From contig NC_003075.7 in NCBI RefSeq assembly GCF_000001735.4, positions 1,551,001-1,615,000 on the forward strand: DNA of 64,000 nucleotides. The letters run 5' to 3'. This DNA is from Arabidopsis thaliana (taxonomy: Eukaryota; Streptophyta; Magnoliopsida; Brassicales; Brassicaceae). The notes under the pieces are model-generated. The model ran no database searches and was not told the origin of the DNA. It saw nothing but the letters and a program-made list of their open reading frames with translations. Position 1 is the first letter of the stretch, and each line of letters opens with the position of its first letter. A program made the position numbers and the translations under genes. Below, one piece after another: positions 35,747 to 46,712 of this stretch.

Positions 35747-36734
35747 ATGGAAATTCCACCGATAGAGACAACCACTGATGAATCCACCGTCGCTTGCTCT
35801 CTGAACAAGGACATATCCGACTCCGACACAAGAGAAGATGATTATTCCTCCGACGGAGAAAAAGAAGGAGAAGACTACGAAAGCAACGGAGAAGAAGGAG
35901 ACGAATATGATGGCGAAAGCAACGAAGAGGAAGATGATGACGATGATGATAACGAAAGCGACAGAGAAGAAGGCGATACGGAAAGAGAGGGAGAAGACAA
36001 TGGAGATAGTATAGTGGACGATGGATATTCAACAAACGATCAACCAGAGTGGGAAGTGGATAACTTCGATGATTTATATAGCGATTTCTGTTCACCTGAT
36101 GAAGACTGTTATACCGACGAAGAAGATGAGCGTAAAAGACGTCTTTATCGTCGAAATCTCCACTTTAGTCGTGTTCGTATATACATGATTCGAAATTTAG
36201 GTTTTGTCTTTTCCTAATTCAAATGTTATTTAGTGTATAATGTAATTTGTTGGGTTTTTGTTTTGAGGTTTAGGGTTTTCTGGTGGAAAAAGGGATTCAT
36301 CCACGTTCCGTATGGATTGGTGCAATCTTACTTGAACCATTGGACAGTGAACATTCTCCGGTTAAAGGAAGGACACAACTTCAATACGCACAAGACATGG
36401 TCAAATTGTGTCTTCGCAAATACAATGCCTTAAAGGTAATTTCTGATTTTAACATTGTTTTGTTTGTTTAAGATGTGTGAATTGGCCTTGTTATTACTTG
36501 TTTTTATTTTTCCTTTGGTTGTGTTTTCAGGAAACCAATGTGACATTGGATCATGTTGTAAGAGTGACAGGGTCTTTCACTGGTAGGTGGGTTTCGTATA
36601 TTACTTTTATGGCGAAAGAGTCTGAGGACGATGATACGCTTGTGGAGTATCAAGCCAAGGTTGTGAAGAAATTACAATGTAAGACTTATCCTATGTTTTG
36701 CAGGCCTAGTCCTAAGCTAGATCCAGATTTGTAG
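35747..36734 (+). CDS. Cystatin-related protein, intact family member
   Basis: Exons 35747-36172, 36274-36435 and 36531-36734 join in phase 0 to 263 residues. Borders are AGTCGT|GTTCG, GTTTAG|GGTTT, TTAAAG|GTAAT and TTTCAG|GAAAC. The first ~115 residues are strongly acidic (runs of E and D), followed by the family signature PEWEVDNFDDLYSDF. Exons 2 and 3 form the cystatin-like part (YAQDMVKLCLRKYN, SYITFMAKE, LVEYQAKV, CRPSPK). This belongs to the Arabidopsis cystatin-related family, which has the cystatin/monellin-like fold but is not shown to inhibit proteases; no QxVxG loop is evident. Exon 2 borders were fixed by comparison with the relative at 42010-43105 (SR|GF and SK|GF). It is the only one of four copies here with no lesion. 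Confidence 0.85.
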
Positions 36735-37320
36735 TTCAAGTTTTCTTTTAATCTTTGGATTTAAAACTAAATAATTTGATGATTACATCGTCGTTTTTTG
36801 CTTCTTGTTTTGGATTTATTCTAATGGATGTTTCTCCAAACATTAAATAGTATTTTCAGAGTGTTTATTAGACATATCTAAGATTTATCAAAACTTGAGA
36901 GTGCCAAATCTATAAACAAATAATTGTACACTTATATGGCCTTATTGGTAAAATCGTAAATAGTCGGCGCGTTTAGAGGTGTGCCGTTTGTTATAATGGA
37001 GGCTAAAGGGCATCGAGACATCCAAAGACTATGAATAACTTCAAACTGTTTAGGGAGTTATGTAAATTTTAGTTCATAAGAAAATGGGTGCTTAGAAAAT
37101 GACCTTCCCCATTTATCATTACAACTAAATATGTGATATGACAGAAGAAGAATCAATTTGGAGAAAACCATTTGTTTAGCTGGTCTACAATAATTGTACT
37201 ATTAACCCCATGGTCATGTAAATTAAACATTGACTAGTCCCCGTCTAAGGTAATGCTTATCTTTTCTTTTGCCGACCAAATCCCTAAAAATATTCAAGAT
37301 TGGTCTCAACTCCGATCCGA
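36735..37320. other. Spacer
   Basis: No gene seen; AT-rich sequence between the cystatin-related gene and the LINE relic. Confidence 0.4.
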
Positions 37321-38177
37321 TTAGTCTTTTAAATTTTGTATCTTAATTAGTTTTTTTCTTTTTGCGGTCTGAATCAAATAGGATCTGCTCCTACCTTCTC
37401 TCGTTACGCTCGTGGCTATATCTCGTGCTATTATATTGGCTTTTGTAGATGAAACCTTAAACACGAGCGAACCAAAATTCGGAAGAATCCGATGAATTCT
37501 ATCAAGATAAGATAAATACGTTGGCCAATTTATGGGATCACTAATGGCTTCCATAGACAGTCCGATCATATCTCAATGTTATCTAAGTGTAGGTCACGTA
37601 AACTGTGTAAGACCCATAAAACCCCTCTCAACTCCGCAGCAATACGATTTGACGCTGGTAAAAACATTTCTCGGGCATGAAAAGCAGCGTCCCCATGATG
37701 ATTCCTGACAATCCAAGCTCCGCCACAGATGTGAACATCATTAAGCCAAGAAACATGTATATTACATTTAAGCGTATCTAGTGGTGGCTTAGTCCATCTA
37801 ACTGCACATCTAGGATTCAGCGAAAGACGAGTTACAGACTGGGTTGGCATCGTCCTTAACTTGTTCCACACCTTAGATTCTTCAAAAGCATGAGCTATAA
37901 GTGCATTTAAGTCGCCTTGTGTTCCCGCCAATACCGTTGTGTTCCGATGTTTCCAAATTCCCCAAAGTAACCATGGATTGGCCATTCTCAGAGAAAGAGA
38001 TAAACCATCGTTACTCATTAAGTTAAAGACAAAGTCTAAGTTATCAGTAATAGACGGTGTGAAACCATGAGTGGGCAAAGGGATGTTAACCCTCTCCCAA
38101 ACTTCTCGAGCCGGCCAACAATGAAACAAGACATGACTAATCGATTCCCTATCATTTTCGCACAGAGAGCATGGCGA
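37321..38177 (-). pseudogene. Non-LTR retrotransposon relic: zf-RVT plus RNase H-like domain
   Basis: On the minus strand the frame starts with a zf-RVT-type motif (PCSLC...SHVLFHCWPAREVW, ~38175-38090). A linker common in plant LINE/RNase H proteins follows (WLLWGIWKHRN), then an RNase H-like start (LKCNIHVSW ... GGAWIVRN ... RIAAELRGVLWVL). Near 37566-37569 the frame stops at ATATGA and homology continues in another frame (MIGLSMEAISDPINW ... ANIIARDIAT). The first catalytic position, usually Asp in KCNxDxSW, is His here. A stop lies just upstream of the zf-RVT motif, and no reverse transcriptase domain is present. It is a dead 3' fragment of a LINE or a derived RNase H gene. Confidence 0.75.
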
Positions 38178-39339
38178 TCAATGTCCTTGAAAACTGCTGA
38201 CGGAGAGATAGTTATCTGGTTATGAATGATGTTATTCCGTTAGTGTGGAAAAGAAGTAGCCGAAGAGTTCTTGGTGAATCAAGGCTGGGGACCTACAAAT
38301 CTCAGTAGTTCCCCTTCCGTTTTGTTTTGTTGTGCAGGATTGACAAATGGAACGAGAGAAAAAGAGTAGAATGGCTAATAAAGATGTACATTGTGAATTA
38401 TATAAGAGTTTATCTACAGAGAGGGATATATAGGGAGATATATGTTCTACATGTAATCATGTAAAAGTATACTGCCTGCAAAAACACAAAACTTAGACAT
38501 ATACCAAGAATCACTTTGATCTTTTTTTGTCATCAAGAATCACTTTGATCCTAATGTATAGGTTTTTGGGTTGGTTTTTAATTGATTTTTGCTAGCAGTC
38601 AACAAAAATCAAATTTGTATTATTAGGTTTTAGGGAGGCGCTGAAAGAAAAAGTCAGAATCTGAGAGTCTTTGCGTATTTTAATTTTAGGTTTTGCTCTT
38701 TTTTTTCATGGTGGCTTCCTCAGCCCTGTACAACATTCTTTGGTTCAAAACGGTTTTGTTAGCATATTAGTGCAGTTTGGTTTAAAATTGTAAACCCGAA
38801 CAGATTTTTGTGGTTTCAAAATTAAATTAAAATTGTTTTCTTTTGTTTATAAATGGGTAGCAAAATATAGTTCACTTACTTTAAAATTTCAACTCAAACG
38901 TCTTTTTGAGAAGTCCTTGCTCCCTTAAAAGTCTTTTAACTTTTTCCTAGTATGTGGATTTACATTTTTTTTTTCTCTCTTATGTCGTGCATCGACAGTT
39001 ATACACCTTAGAAAAGGATAATAAGAAATTGTAATTCTAAGAGGTCAATTCAACTCTTTTGTTGTCATTGTTATTTTCTTTTTCTTTTTATTATCAACCG
39101 ATTTTTTTACTTCAAATTACATATCTGAGTAATTTCACAGTTATATTCCAAGGATTCAAATGGTATGATTAGGATTGTTAGATCAAGGTTCCTCAGCTTT
39201 TGATGTTAGGTGAATTAATTATAACTTGATGAACGAAACGTTCCTAGATTGCATAATTGATGCTATGATGTTTTGTAAACATATCAACCATATTAACAAT
39301 AGTGAAACCTTCATTAAAGAAGAATTAAGTAAAAGAAAC
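38178..39339. other. Spacer
   Basis: AT-rich and without supported genes. Around 38740-38820 the sequence has degenerate AACCG/GGTTT-type runs of the kind common in Arabidopsis spacers. Confidence 0.35.
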
Positions 39340-39519
39340 CTTAATGAAATCGTGCAATTTCAAATAACAAGCGGCGCGGTTGCTGTGAAGAGCGATCTTT
39401 TGGGGTTTGGCTTTAGCAGCAGTAAGAGCCTCCGTATAGAATAGAAGCGCCTCCTTGTACTTGCCGTCTCTGTATAGCTGATGCCCTCTCTCCACCTTCC
39501 CTGACGCCATCGATGCCAT
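39340..39519 (-). pseudogene. Orphan first exon of a TPR protein
   Basis: 60 codons, MASMASGKVERGHQLYRDGK through YLKLHDFIK, match the first tetratricopeptide unit of plant TPR proteins (EALLFYTEALTAAKAKPQKIALHSNRAACYLK). The exon ends at a good donor (ATTAAG|GTTTC). Downstream on the same strand (below 39340) I find no second TPR exon, only AT-rich spacer and then the LINE relic. It therefore looks like a truncated copy or a captured exon. A real short gene cannot be excluded. Confidence 0.6.
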
Positions 39520-39858
39520 ACTCGGGGAGACGAAACTGTAGATTTATCAAAATGCTAACGAGTAATAATTGTAGAAAAAACACTAAACCGTAGATTTTTT
39601 ATCAAGTACTTTACTATGATTGATTTGATTAGTATGTAGATGGTGGATTGTTCAGCAGTTAATCCTATATAAAATCATGCATGAAAATTAAATAGAAGAT
39701 ATGATAAAATAGATGAAATAAGTTGCTTAAACCGGGAAAAACATAGAGCAGCATCAAATATTTAAATAAGTACTTTAAGTTCCATAGAGCAAAAAGAAAG
39801 CCGAGACAAAACCAAAAGTTCCAATAATAATTAAAAAAAAAAAAGATAAGAGAAGCGA

Positions 39859-40178
39859 TCAATGATGCTGATAAGTCATAGCAGAATCCTTAAGCATCCT
39901 TCTCCACAATGTTCTTGTTACAATCTGCAGCTCACCTTTCTCCTGGACACGTACGAGGTCGACTGATACAAACCAGTCCTTGTTACTGAGGCCTTGAAGA
40001 GCGGTTTTCAAAATCATACGATCCGACACTTGGGAAACACAGTTCATGTTCTTTGCAGATTTTGTCTGTATAATAAACATGAGTTTAGTTACTACAAAAA
40101 AAAAAGTTACCAAACTAAAAAAAAAAGTTAGAGATTATATATGAAGAGTCACCTTTGAAAGCAGATACGTTATCATCA
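39859..40178 (-). other. Possible exon pair of an unrecognised gene or gene fragment
   Basis: A minus-strand frame at 39859-40065 (69 codons, KNMNCVSQVSDRMILKTALQ ... DSAMTYQHH) starts at an acceptor-like ATACAG and ends at a stop. A 26-bp piece at 40153-40178 (VMITYLLSK) with a donor CAAAG|GTGACT would join it in frame. The composition looks protein-like, but I recognise no family. It could be the last exons of a decayed gene, perhaps from the same source as the TPR exon 340 bp away. Confidence 0.35.
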
Positions 40179-41338
40179 CTGTAAAGGAGTAGCCCCAAAC
40201 GGGTATCAATACTAGTCTTCACAAAGTAATTAAGTGTTTTTGATTTCCCAAAACAAAACAAAAGGCTTTTCATATTCCTCTAAGAAAGAAACTCGCTTAT
40301 AAATCTCAAACAGAGAGAGTGGAGTTTCATTTCTTCTTAACTTCATCAAAACCTTATTTTGCAGATTCTCTCTTTTCATCGTTTTTTCGTCTTCTCTCTT
40401 TTGGTTTATGACTGTTATTTATTGAAAGGGTTTGACCAGCTCATAACTTCTTTCTCTTTGGGCCAAATAAGTGGGCCTCACGTTATTTGAAGAGTAAAGA
40501 GAAGAAGAGTTGGGTCTTTGGTAATAGAAGCCCACAAGGTAGGTTTTCTTCTAGGGTTTGTGCCGTGAGTTTTACCTTCTCTTGAGCTTCTTCTTGTAAT
40601 CTCTTTGAGAGCTTTGTGTAACCCTGATTTCTAGTGGAAGTTTGAGGGCAAGAGATCCCTCACGAGACATACGCATAACCACTCGGGGAACTCGTTAAAT
40701 CTTGGTGTCACAAAAGCAAACACTTAGAACAAGGTTGAATTTACCCCTGCGTTACATAACAACTTAATTACTTGAATTTAACGATGTGAGAGTTTTCTAA
40801 TGCCTCCTCCCCGTCCGATAAAGGCTGCTCATCAGAGGAAAGTTCAAGATGAATAGTACTGTTCATCAAAGCTGCCATCTCTGCCTTCTTCAATCTCAAC
40901 ATCGTTTTCTATTGTATATCAAATGGATTGGTATAATCAAATATTTTTCTAGTCTTGAAAGACAAAGATTGCCATTATTAATCTTTAAGTTCAATTTGGA
41001 TTAGCTGCTTTAAATACTTTATTGTGAACCGACCAAGAAGTCATTGTAAACTTATACAAAGAGAGTTCTTGAGAAAAGGAAGAAATTATTTTTTTAAAGG
41101 AGAAGAATGCTAAGAGATATTTAATCGAAGTAAGGTTTGCATTTGGTTAAGTCTCGGTTCATGGTGTTTGTCAAACACGAATTGCGGGAAATTGAACCCA
41201 TAAGTAACAGATTGAAAAAGTAAAGCTTTGTATATAATCATCTCTTGACTACAAGATGTTAGAATTCAAAAAATCTTCAGATACCTCAAGAACGATGATA
41301 TAAAATCAAAGTTAGTAAACACATTACATATGAGATAT
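40179..41338. other. Spacer before the solo LTR
   Basis: No supported gene. Part of it (about 40540-40800) is less AT-rich and resembles retrotransposon leader DNA, but I could not find paired ends. Confidence 0.3.
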
Positions 41339-41952
41339 TGTTGAATTCTCACCTATCTAACCTCTCTTTGGTTAGATCTCTTGCTCTCTTCTCTCTCACA
41401 CAGATTTTGTCTTCTTTGTTCTAGAGAGACACAAAAGCGTTTTCCTCCAAAGACTACATTGTTAATTACTTGGATATATTACACAACACAAAGACACATA
41501 CATATAGTCATATACTACTTTCATTACTTGACACTATTGCACACTTGCACTTAGACCTAATCATAACTCTTACACATTAGACCATACTCCTAGTTCTAGG
41601 TACTCTTACACAAGCCTCCTACTTGTGTGTAGCCACACTACTCATTGGGACTCTAAGACAATAGTTAACATCACTAGTTCCTTAGATACTTTACTTGGTT
41701 TACAACAAAACACACTTAACTTGTTCGGCCTTTTTACTTGCAGGCCCACCACACAAAACACATTCTTCATTTGGGCCCTTAATCCATCTGCAGCCCATTT
41801 ACACTTCTCTTCTTTGTCGTTGACCCTTCTCTTCACGATATCTCTTCTCCGACATCGACATCGTCTTCTTCTTACGATGCTTCTTCTGTTCTTCACAACC
41901 AAGCTTTACTTCTTGCAGGATTTAATCTAGGATTCTCAATTCCAACAGATAT
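41334..41952. mobile_element. Solo LTR with 5-bp target duplication
   Basis: A 609-bp segment (41339-41947) begins TGTTGAATTCTC and ends TCAATTCCAACA, i.e. TG...CA with inverted ends. It is flanked on both sides by GATAT (41334-41338 and 41948-41952). It has no internal coding sequence. Read from the other strand it starts TGTTGGAATTGAG, a common copia LTR start, so the parent element probably lay on the minus strand. It is best explained by LTR-LTR recombination that removed the interior. Confidence 0.85.
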
Positions 41953-42009
41953 ATATCTAATCATGTTTGAGCATGGACACAGCAAATCCGAACTACCATT
42001 AGTTTGGTT

Positions 42010-43105
42010 TTAAGGCTTTGGTGTAGGAGTCGGTCTACAGAGAATGGGATGCCTCTTTCTGTCTAAAGTAACCATACACTTGGCTTGATACTCCACAAGA
42101 GGTCCATCCGGTTTCTCCCTCGCCATAAATGTAATGTATGACTTTGATCTCGGTCCTGCGCGATAATAACCTCTCACAATTTCAACCAACTCCACATTCG
42201 ATTCCTACAACCACAATAAGAAAGGAATGATAATGTTAATGCCAAGTTTGCGTTGAATACTTTTCAGCGTTGAAAATTCTTAAACAATAGCCAGAACACA
42301 ACTTCTAAGAAGCCTGTCAACCTAACCATTGCTACTGTTAACACCTAAGAGACTGAATCCTCAAGCTCAGACAAAATACCAATCCAGACCTCTCTAACAG
42401 CTAGACCTTTTAGTTAGTATTCTTGATTCAGACTTATGAGCTATACCCATCTACACTAGTATGCAGGAAAAGGAGAAAGAACTAACCTTGTCTTGGTTGA
42501 GTTTTTGGAGACAAACATAGACCATGTCTTCCCAGTATGCGCGAAAGTCTTTATCAGTAAGCGCATATTGGGAAGAGATGGTCTCTGTTTTATACCTCTG
42601 TAAACCCATTGGTTTTATACCTATGTAATGATCAAATGGCTTAAGCGCTGGATCCCCGTAAAATCCCTAACCACACACACACGTTGTACTTAAGAAATCA
42701 CCATCTATCAATCCACTAAGTTTCAAGGATGTAGATAAAAAAATCAAAGAAGTAGGACGTACCTTGCTCTCGATCATCTGGCGTTTAAAGAGGCAATAGT
42801 GTTGTACAGCTTCCTCGGAGAAAGGTTCCTCATCGGAGGAAAATAACACCTCCAGAGATGAATAATCCTCTAAACCATCGAAGCTATCCACATCCCATTC
42901 AAGCACCTTTAAGTAATCTATTCCTCCACCCTCACGCTCCTCGATTTTGGCTTTCCCTTCTTCTCTCTCACCATCGCTCTCTTCCTCCTCCTCCTCCGGG
43001 TCGAATTCGGCCTTACGCTTTGTCCCGTAAGATGATAACCATGGAAGAAGATCCTTCCATGGAATTTTCTATCATCGTCTCTTCTGCGCATTGATTGAGA
43101 AGCAT
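42010..43105 (-). pseudogene. Cystatin-related gene, frameshifted in exon 1
   Basis: Minus-strand exons 42763-43105, 42487-42666 and 42010-42204 carry good splice sites (GAGCAAG|GTACG, GGTTAG|GGATT, GACAAG|GTTAG, TTGTAG|GAATC). Exons 2 and 3 are fully open: GFYGDPALKPFDHYIGIKPM, then ESNVELVEIV, SYITFMARE, LVEYQAKCMV, CRPTPTPKP. Exon 1 starts MLLNQCAEETMIEN, but that frame stops after ~31 codons. The family sequence (KRKAEFDPEEEEEES ... LEWDVDSFDGLEDYSSLE) continues in another frame with no ATG before it. Compared with the copy at 50871, two bases are missing net near 43040-43050. It is probably a young pseudogene, unless an unusual upstream exon rescues the frame. Confidence 0.75.
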
Positions 43106-44629
43106 CTTGATCGAGTAAAACCCTAGATCCCCTCCGAGCCAATTATCTTAAGATTCTCGTCCACGATCGCGTAAACCCTTTTAATTTGGTCAAACGGTTC
43201 GATTCGGGTCAGAACTACCAAATTTTGGGTTGGAGAAAACTGTTCCGAATTGAACCGAAATAAAGTCAGGGTTCATTTTGGTACTGAATAAACCGAACTC
43301 TTTTGTTAAATCAACAATTTTAGACAAAAGACCAGTTTTGGAGTAATGGGCCATTGATGCATCGTTGGCCCAGTAAAAATCCTGACTTTTGATCTGGGAA
43401 TTTTTCTCAAAATTTAATTCTGCTTCAAATGGGGGAACATCATTTACCTCAACTCGCTCTAGGGTTCAATTATTTAGGATTTTAATCTGTTTGACCCCTT
43501 TTGGTTGAATCAATTTTTGAAACCCCCCCCCCCCACTTATTCTCACTACCCCTCCCCTTCCCAACATATTTGAAATACAAATTTACCCTTTTCCTTTGTC
43601 CCTTTCAATTTTCTATTTAGTTTTTGCTACCAAACAAACTATTAAAATCTACCAATCATATTCATTCTCTCTCCTTTTTCATTAACCACCTAAACCTACA
43701 AAAACCTATAAAAACGGTGGACAACTGAAACCAATAGGTACAAGTATGTTGACGGACTTCTACGAAGATATATAATTACATACCGTTTTCTTTTTATTTT
43801 TTATTTTCAGGTTATAATCAAAAAGACTTCAGTCATACGCGTTGCTTATAATAGATACTATTAATTTTCTTGTCTTATTTATACAAATTAATATTTTTTG
43901 TTTGGTCAACTAAGTACAACTAAGGTCTATTCACTTTGCTAGTTTTCTGAATTTTATAAAATATGAAAATTTAAAACCAAATTAAGAAAACTTAAATAAT
44001 GCATACACAAAATACACAACAACTTTTTAACAAAAATTCATATTTTTATAAGTTAATGAAATTTTTATCACAAAATTCCACATTCATACACTAACAATCT
44101 TATACTTTCATGGTTACTTGGTCTATTTGAACTAAAAATTTTAAAGTTTCTTAAATACTTATATTTTTATAAATATAAATACTCCAATACATTGTACTGT
44201 TATTTTGATGAGACAATAACGTTCCACCCAAAAATAATAATTTAGAGTTGATAACAACTAAATTTACTAAATTTTCGAAATTGTACAATTATGAGCAAAA
44301 ATGTGCAACCGAGTACAACTTTACAATTATGAGCAAATTTCTACTATTAATTAATTATTATTTTTAAATGATGGTGTCATACAAGATATTTCTCAGCTTT
44401 TTGTAGATATTTTTTTTTTTTTATATTTTTAATAAAGCACTTAGTTTTATGGGTGATTTGCAGAAATAACCAATTTTGAAAAAGTTATTAAATTTATAGC
44501 ATCATAAGTTTGGAAATTAAGTGAGTAACATAAGTAGTGTTTGAAAATACAAAAAAACCCTTACTACAAAAAAAACAATGAGGCGTATGTGAGGCTATGA
44601 GAAGAGAAGAGAGGAGAGTGGAGAGAGAG

Positions 44630-44636
<7 letters not shown>

Positions 44637-44690
<54 letters not shown>
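44637..44690. repeat. (AG)27 microsatellite
   Basis: 54 bp of uninterrupted AG inside a longer purine-only tract starting near 44600. Such tracts vary in length between accessions. Confidence 0.95.
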
Positions 44691-44697
<7 letters not shown>

Positions 44698-45068
44698 AAA
44701 AAATCAAACCTTAAGATAACGTATAAGAAACCCAAACAACAAAAGTTTCAGATTTCTCATTTTAAATTATATTGAATTCAATGAACCCTTAATCCAAATT
44801 TAACTGTGGCAAAGAGAAACAAAGTTACAAATGTCTTTATTACATATATTATACAGAATATTGCTTTGTTTGTTAATTATTGATTTTTTGTTGGTTATAC
44901 AATCAAATTTCCGTAGTTTTATAATTATAAAAAACTTTTTCTTTTCTTTCAAAACACTCTTGATTTTAAAAAATAAAAGACTAACATTCATTGTTTTTAG
45001 TGATTTTTTTTAATTAAAATACTTATATGCATTTTAATTTTTTTTCAAAATTTTTGTCAAAAAATCTT

Positions 45069-45292
45069 AAATTCATACATAAACCTAGATACATAGTTGT
45101 ACATGAACGTACCAGTTGTACATTTTTTTTTCTTTTCTTTTTTCTTTTATAGCTTAGAAGTCAAGCGTAACAAATGTATTTCATTGAAGAAACGTACCAG
45201 TTGTACATAAACGACTAAATTCATACATAAATCTAGATACATAATTGCACATGAATTTACTAGTTGTACATAAACGACTAGATTCATACATA
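45069..45292. repeat. Imperfect repeat with CATACATAAA...GTTGTACAT motifs
   Basis: ATTCATACATAAA, CTAGATACATA and AGTTGTACAT recur in the same order around 45070-45130 and 45205-45290, with a partial copy between. Confidence 0.6.
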
Positions 45293-46712
45293 ACTTTAGA
45301 AACCAAAATACCAATCGAACAATAGTAATTAAACACGTAGACACAAAAACCTTATATACCAAATCATCAAAGCATTTTCTTTTTCTGCTTCTCATTCTTA
45401 TTTCCTTTTTCCTTCTCCTTCTCCTTCTCCTTCTCCTTCTCATTCTCTTTCTCCTTCTCCTTCTTTTTTTCTTCTCTTTCTCATTCTCAATTCAATATTA
45501 AACATTTAAAAGAAATCTCAAATTCCATATAAACATGGATGGTTTTGGGAAACTCTCACAATCTCACTATCTAAACCATAAACCAAAGAGATCAAAGCAA
45601 TATTTATATAGAGTTTATTTTCAACAAAGTTCAAAAACTTATCCCATAGAGGATAAATTGAAAGGAGGATTCCCAAAATTCAAATCGAAAAAACGGCAAA
45701 CTAAAATCCGAAAATCTATTTACAAATCAAAATCTTCAAAACCCAACCCAATCCATCCGTAAATCAAACTCAAGAGCAAAGATGTGAAATTGAAAAGGAA
45801 AAAGAAAAGGAAGACCAAGACTGTGAATCTGAAGTGGAATTAGCCAACGGTAGTTATGAGGACAATCAAAACTCATGAAAGGGATCTCTTATTCTGTCTA
45901 AAAAATCTCTATAAATGGTGGAGAGAACAAGGGGAATTGAGAATCTGATTGTGAATATGGATTTTAAAATTTCAGGTTGGAAGAATGGATGATCAGTTTG
46001 TGAAGCGATGGGATCCATTCAATGAGAAAGATAGCGTGAAGCTACCTGGAAAAAGAAAGAAAAAAATTAAGAATTTAGGTTTTTTCTTTTATTTTTGGAT
46101 TTGGGAATAAAAGATCCAAACTCATATGGATTTAGATCCAAAGTGTGGTTGGGTCGTAAATATATCAAATACCCTCAGATTTATTTGTCTTTTACCAATT
46201 ATCTGTATTAAAATAAATAAATAAAAGTATTATTCTTATATGGGGGGATAAGTAGAGAATGTTTGAAGCTTGGGGGGCGAAGAAGATGAAAATCCAATTA
46301 TTTACAACTTCTATTATTTACAGCTTCTTCTCTTCCTCAATGGCATATGAATTCTCAGATTCTACTTAGTAAGGGTTGAATTTGGATCTTCAACAGTTGC
46401 AGAAGAAGAAGAACGAAGAACAAGAAGAAGAAGAAGAAGACGTAAGAAAAATATAAGCAAGGACTGACGAACAAAGGAGAAGAAAACTAACAATGGAAGA
46501 AGAAGGAGAATAATAAGAAGAAGGTAATTTCTCGTTCAGGTCGCCGCTTGTCGACACTAAACTGAAAAAGTGAGAAATTCATAAAATTTTAGGGTTTAGT
46601 TAACATACTAGAGGATTATTGTGAAGTAGCTGAATCTTTTGTTGTTTATGGTTTCAATTTCAGGGAAATTTGGTTGATGATGAAGATGAGGAAGGATATG
46701 GGCCACTTATAG

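Larger units (their letters stand above)
43106..46712. other. Repeat-rich spacer
   Basis: 3.6 kb with no supported gene. It contains a C-run at 43523-43534, an (AG)27 tract at 44637-44690, an imperfect repeat at 45069-45292 and a CTT/TCC-rich tract at about 45370-45480. Arg-rich or Lys-rich open frames here are by-products of these repeats. The segment at 46380-46710 is GAA-rich and could hold leader exons of the next gene. Confidence 0.5.

Noticed and set aside
35730..36095. Minus-strand 121-codon Arg/Leu/His-rich open frame
   Set aside because: It is the mirror of the acidic exon 1 of the cystatin-related gene; GAA/GAC codons read backwards give this composition.
40540..40860. Possible retrotransposon leader-like segment
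   Set aside because: Composition suggested an LTR, but no paired ends, primer site or target duplication could be found.
41625..41930. Open frames on both strands inside the solo LTR
   Set aside because: They lie within the LTR borders and have no domain.
45147..45443. Minus-strand frame starting with an arginine run
   Set aside because: Produced by the CTT/TCC simple repeat and the ACAT repeat; no domain.
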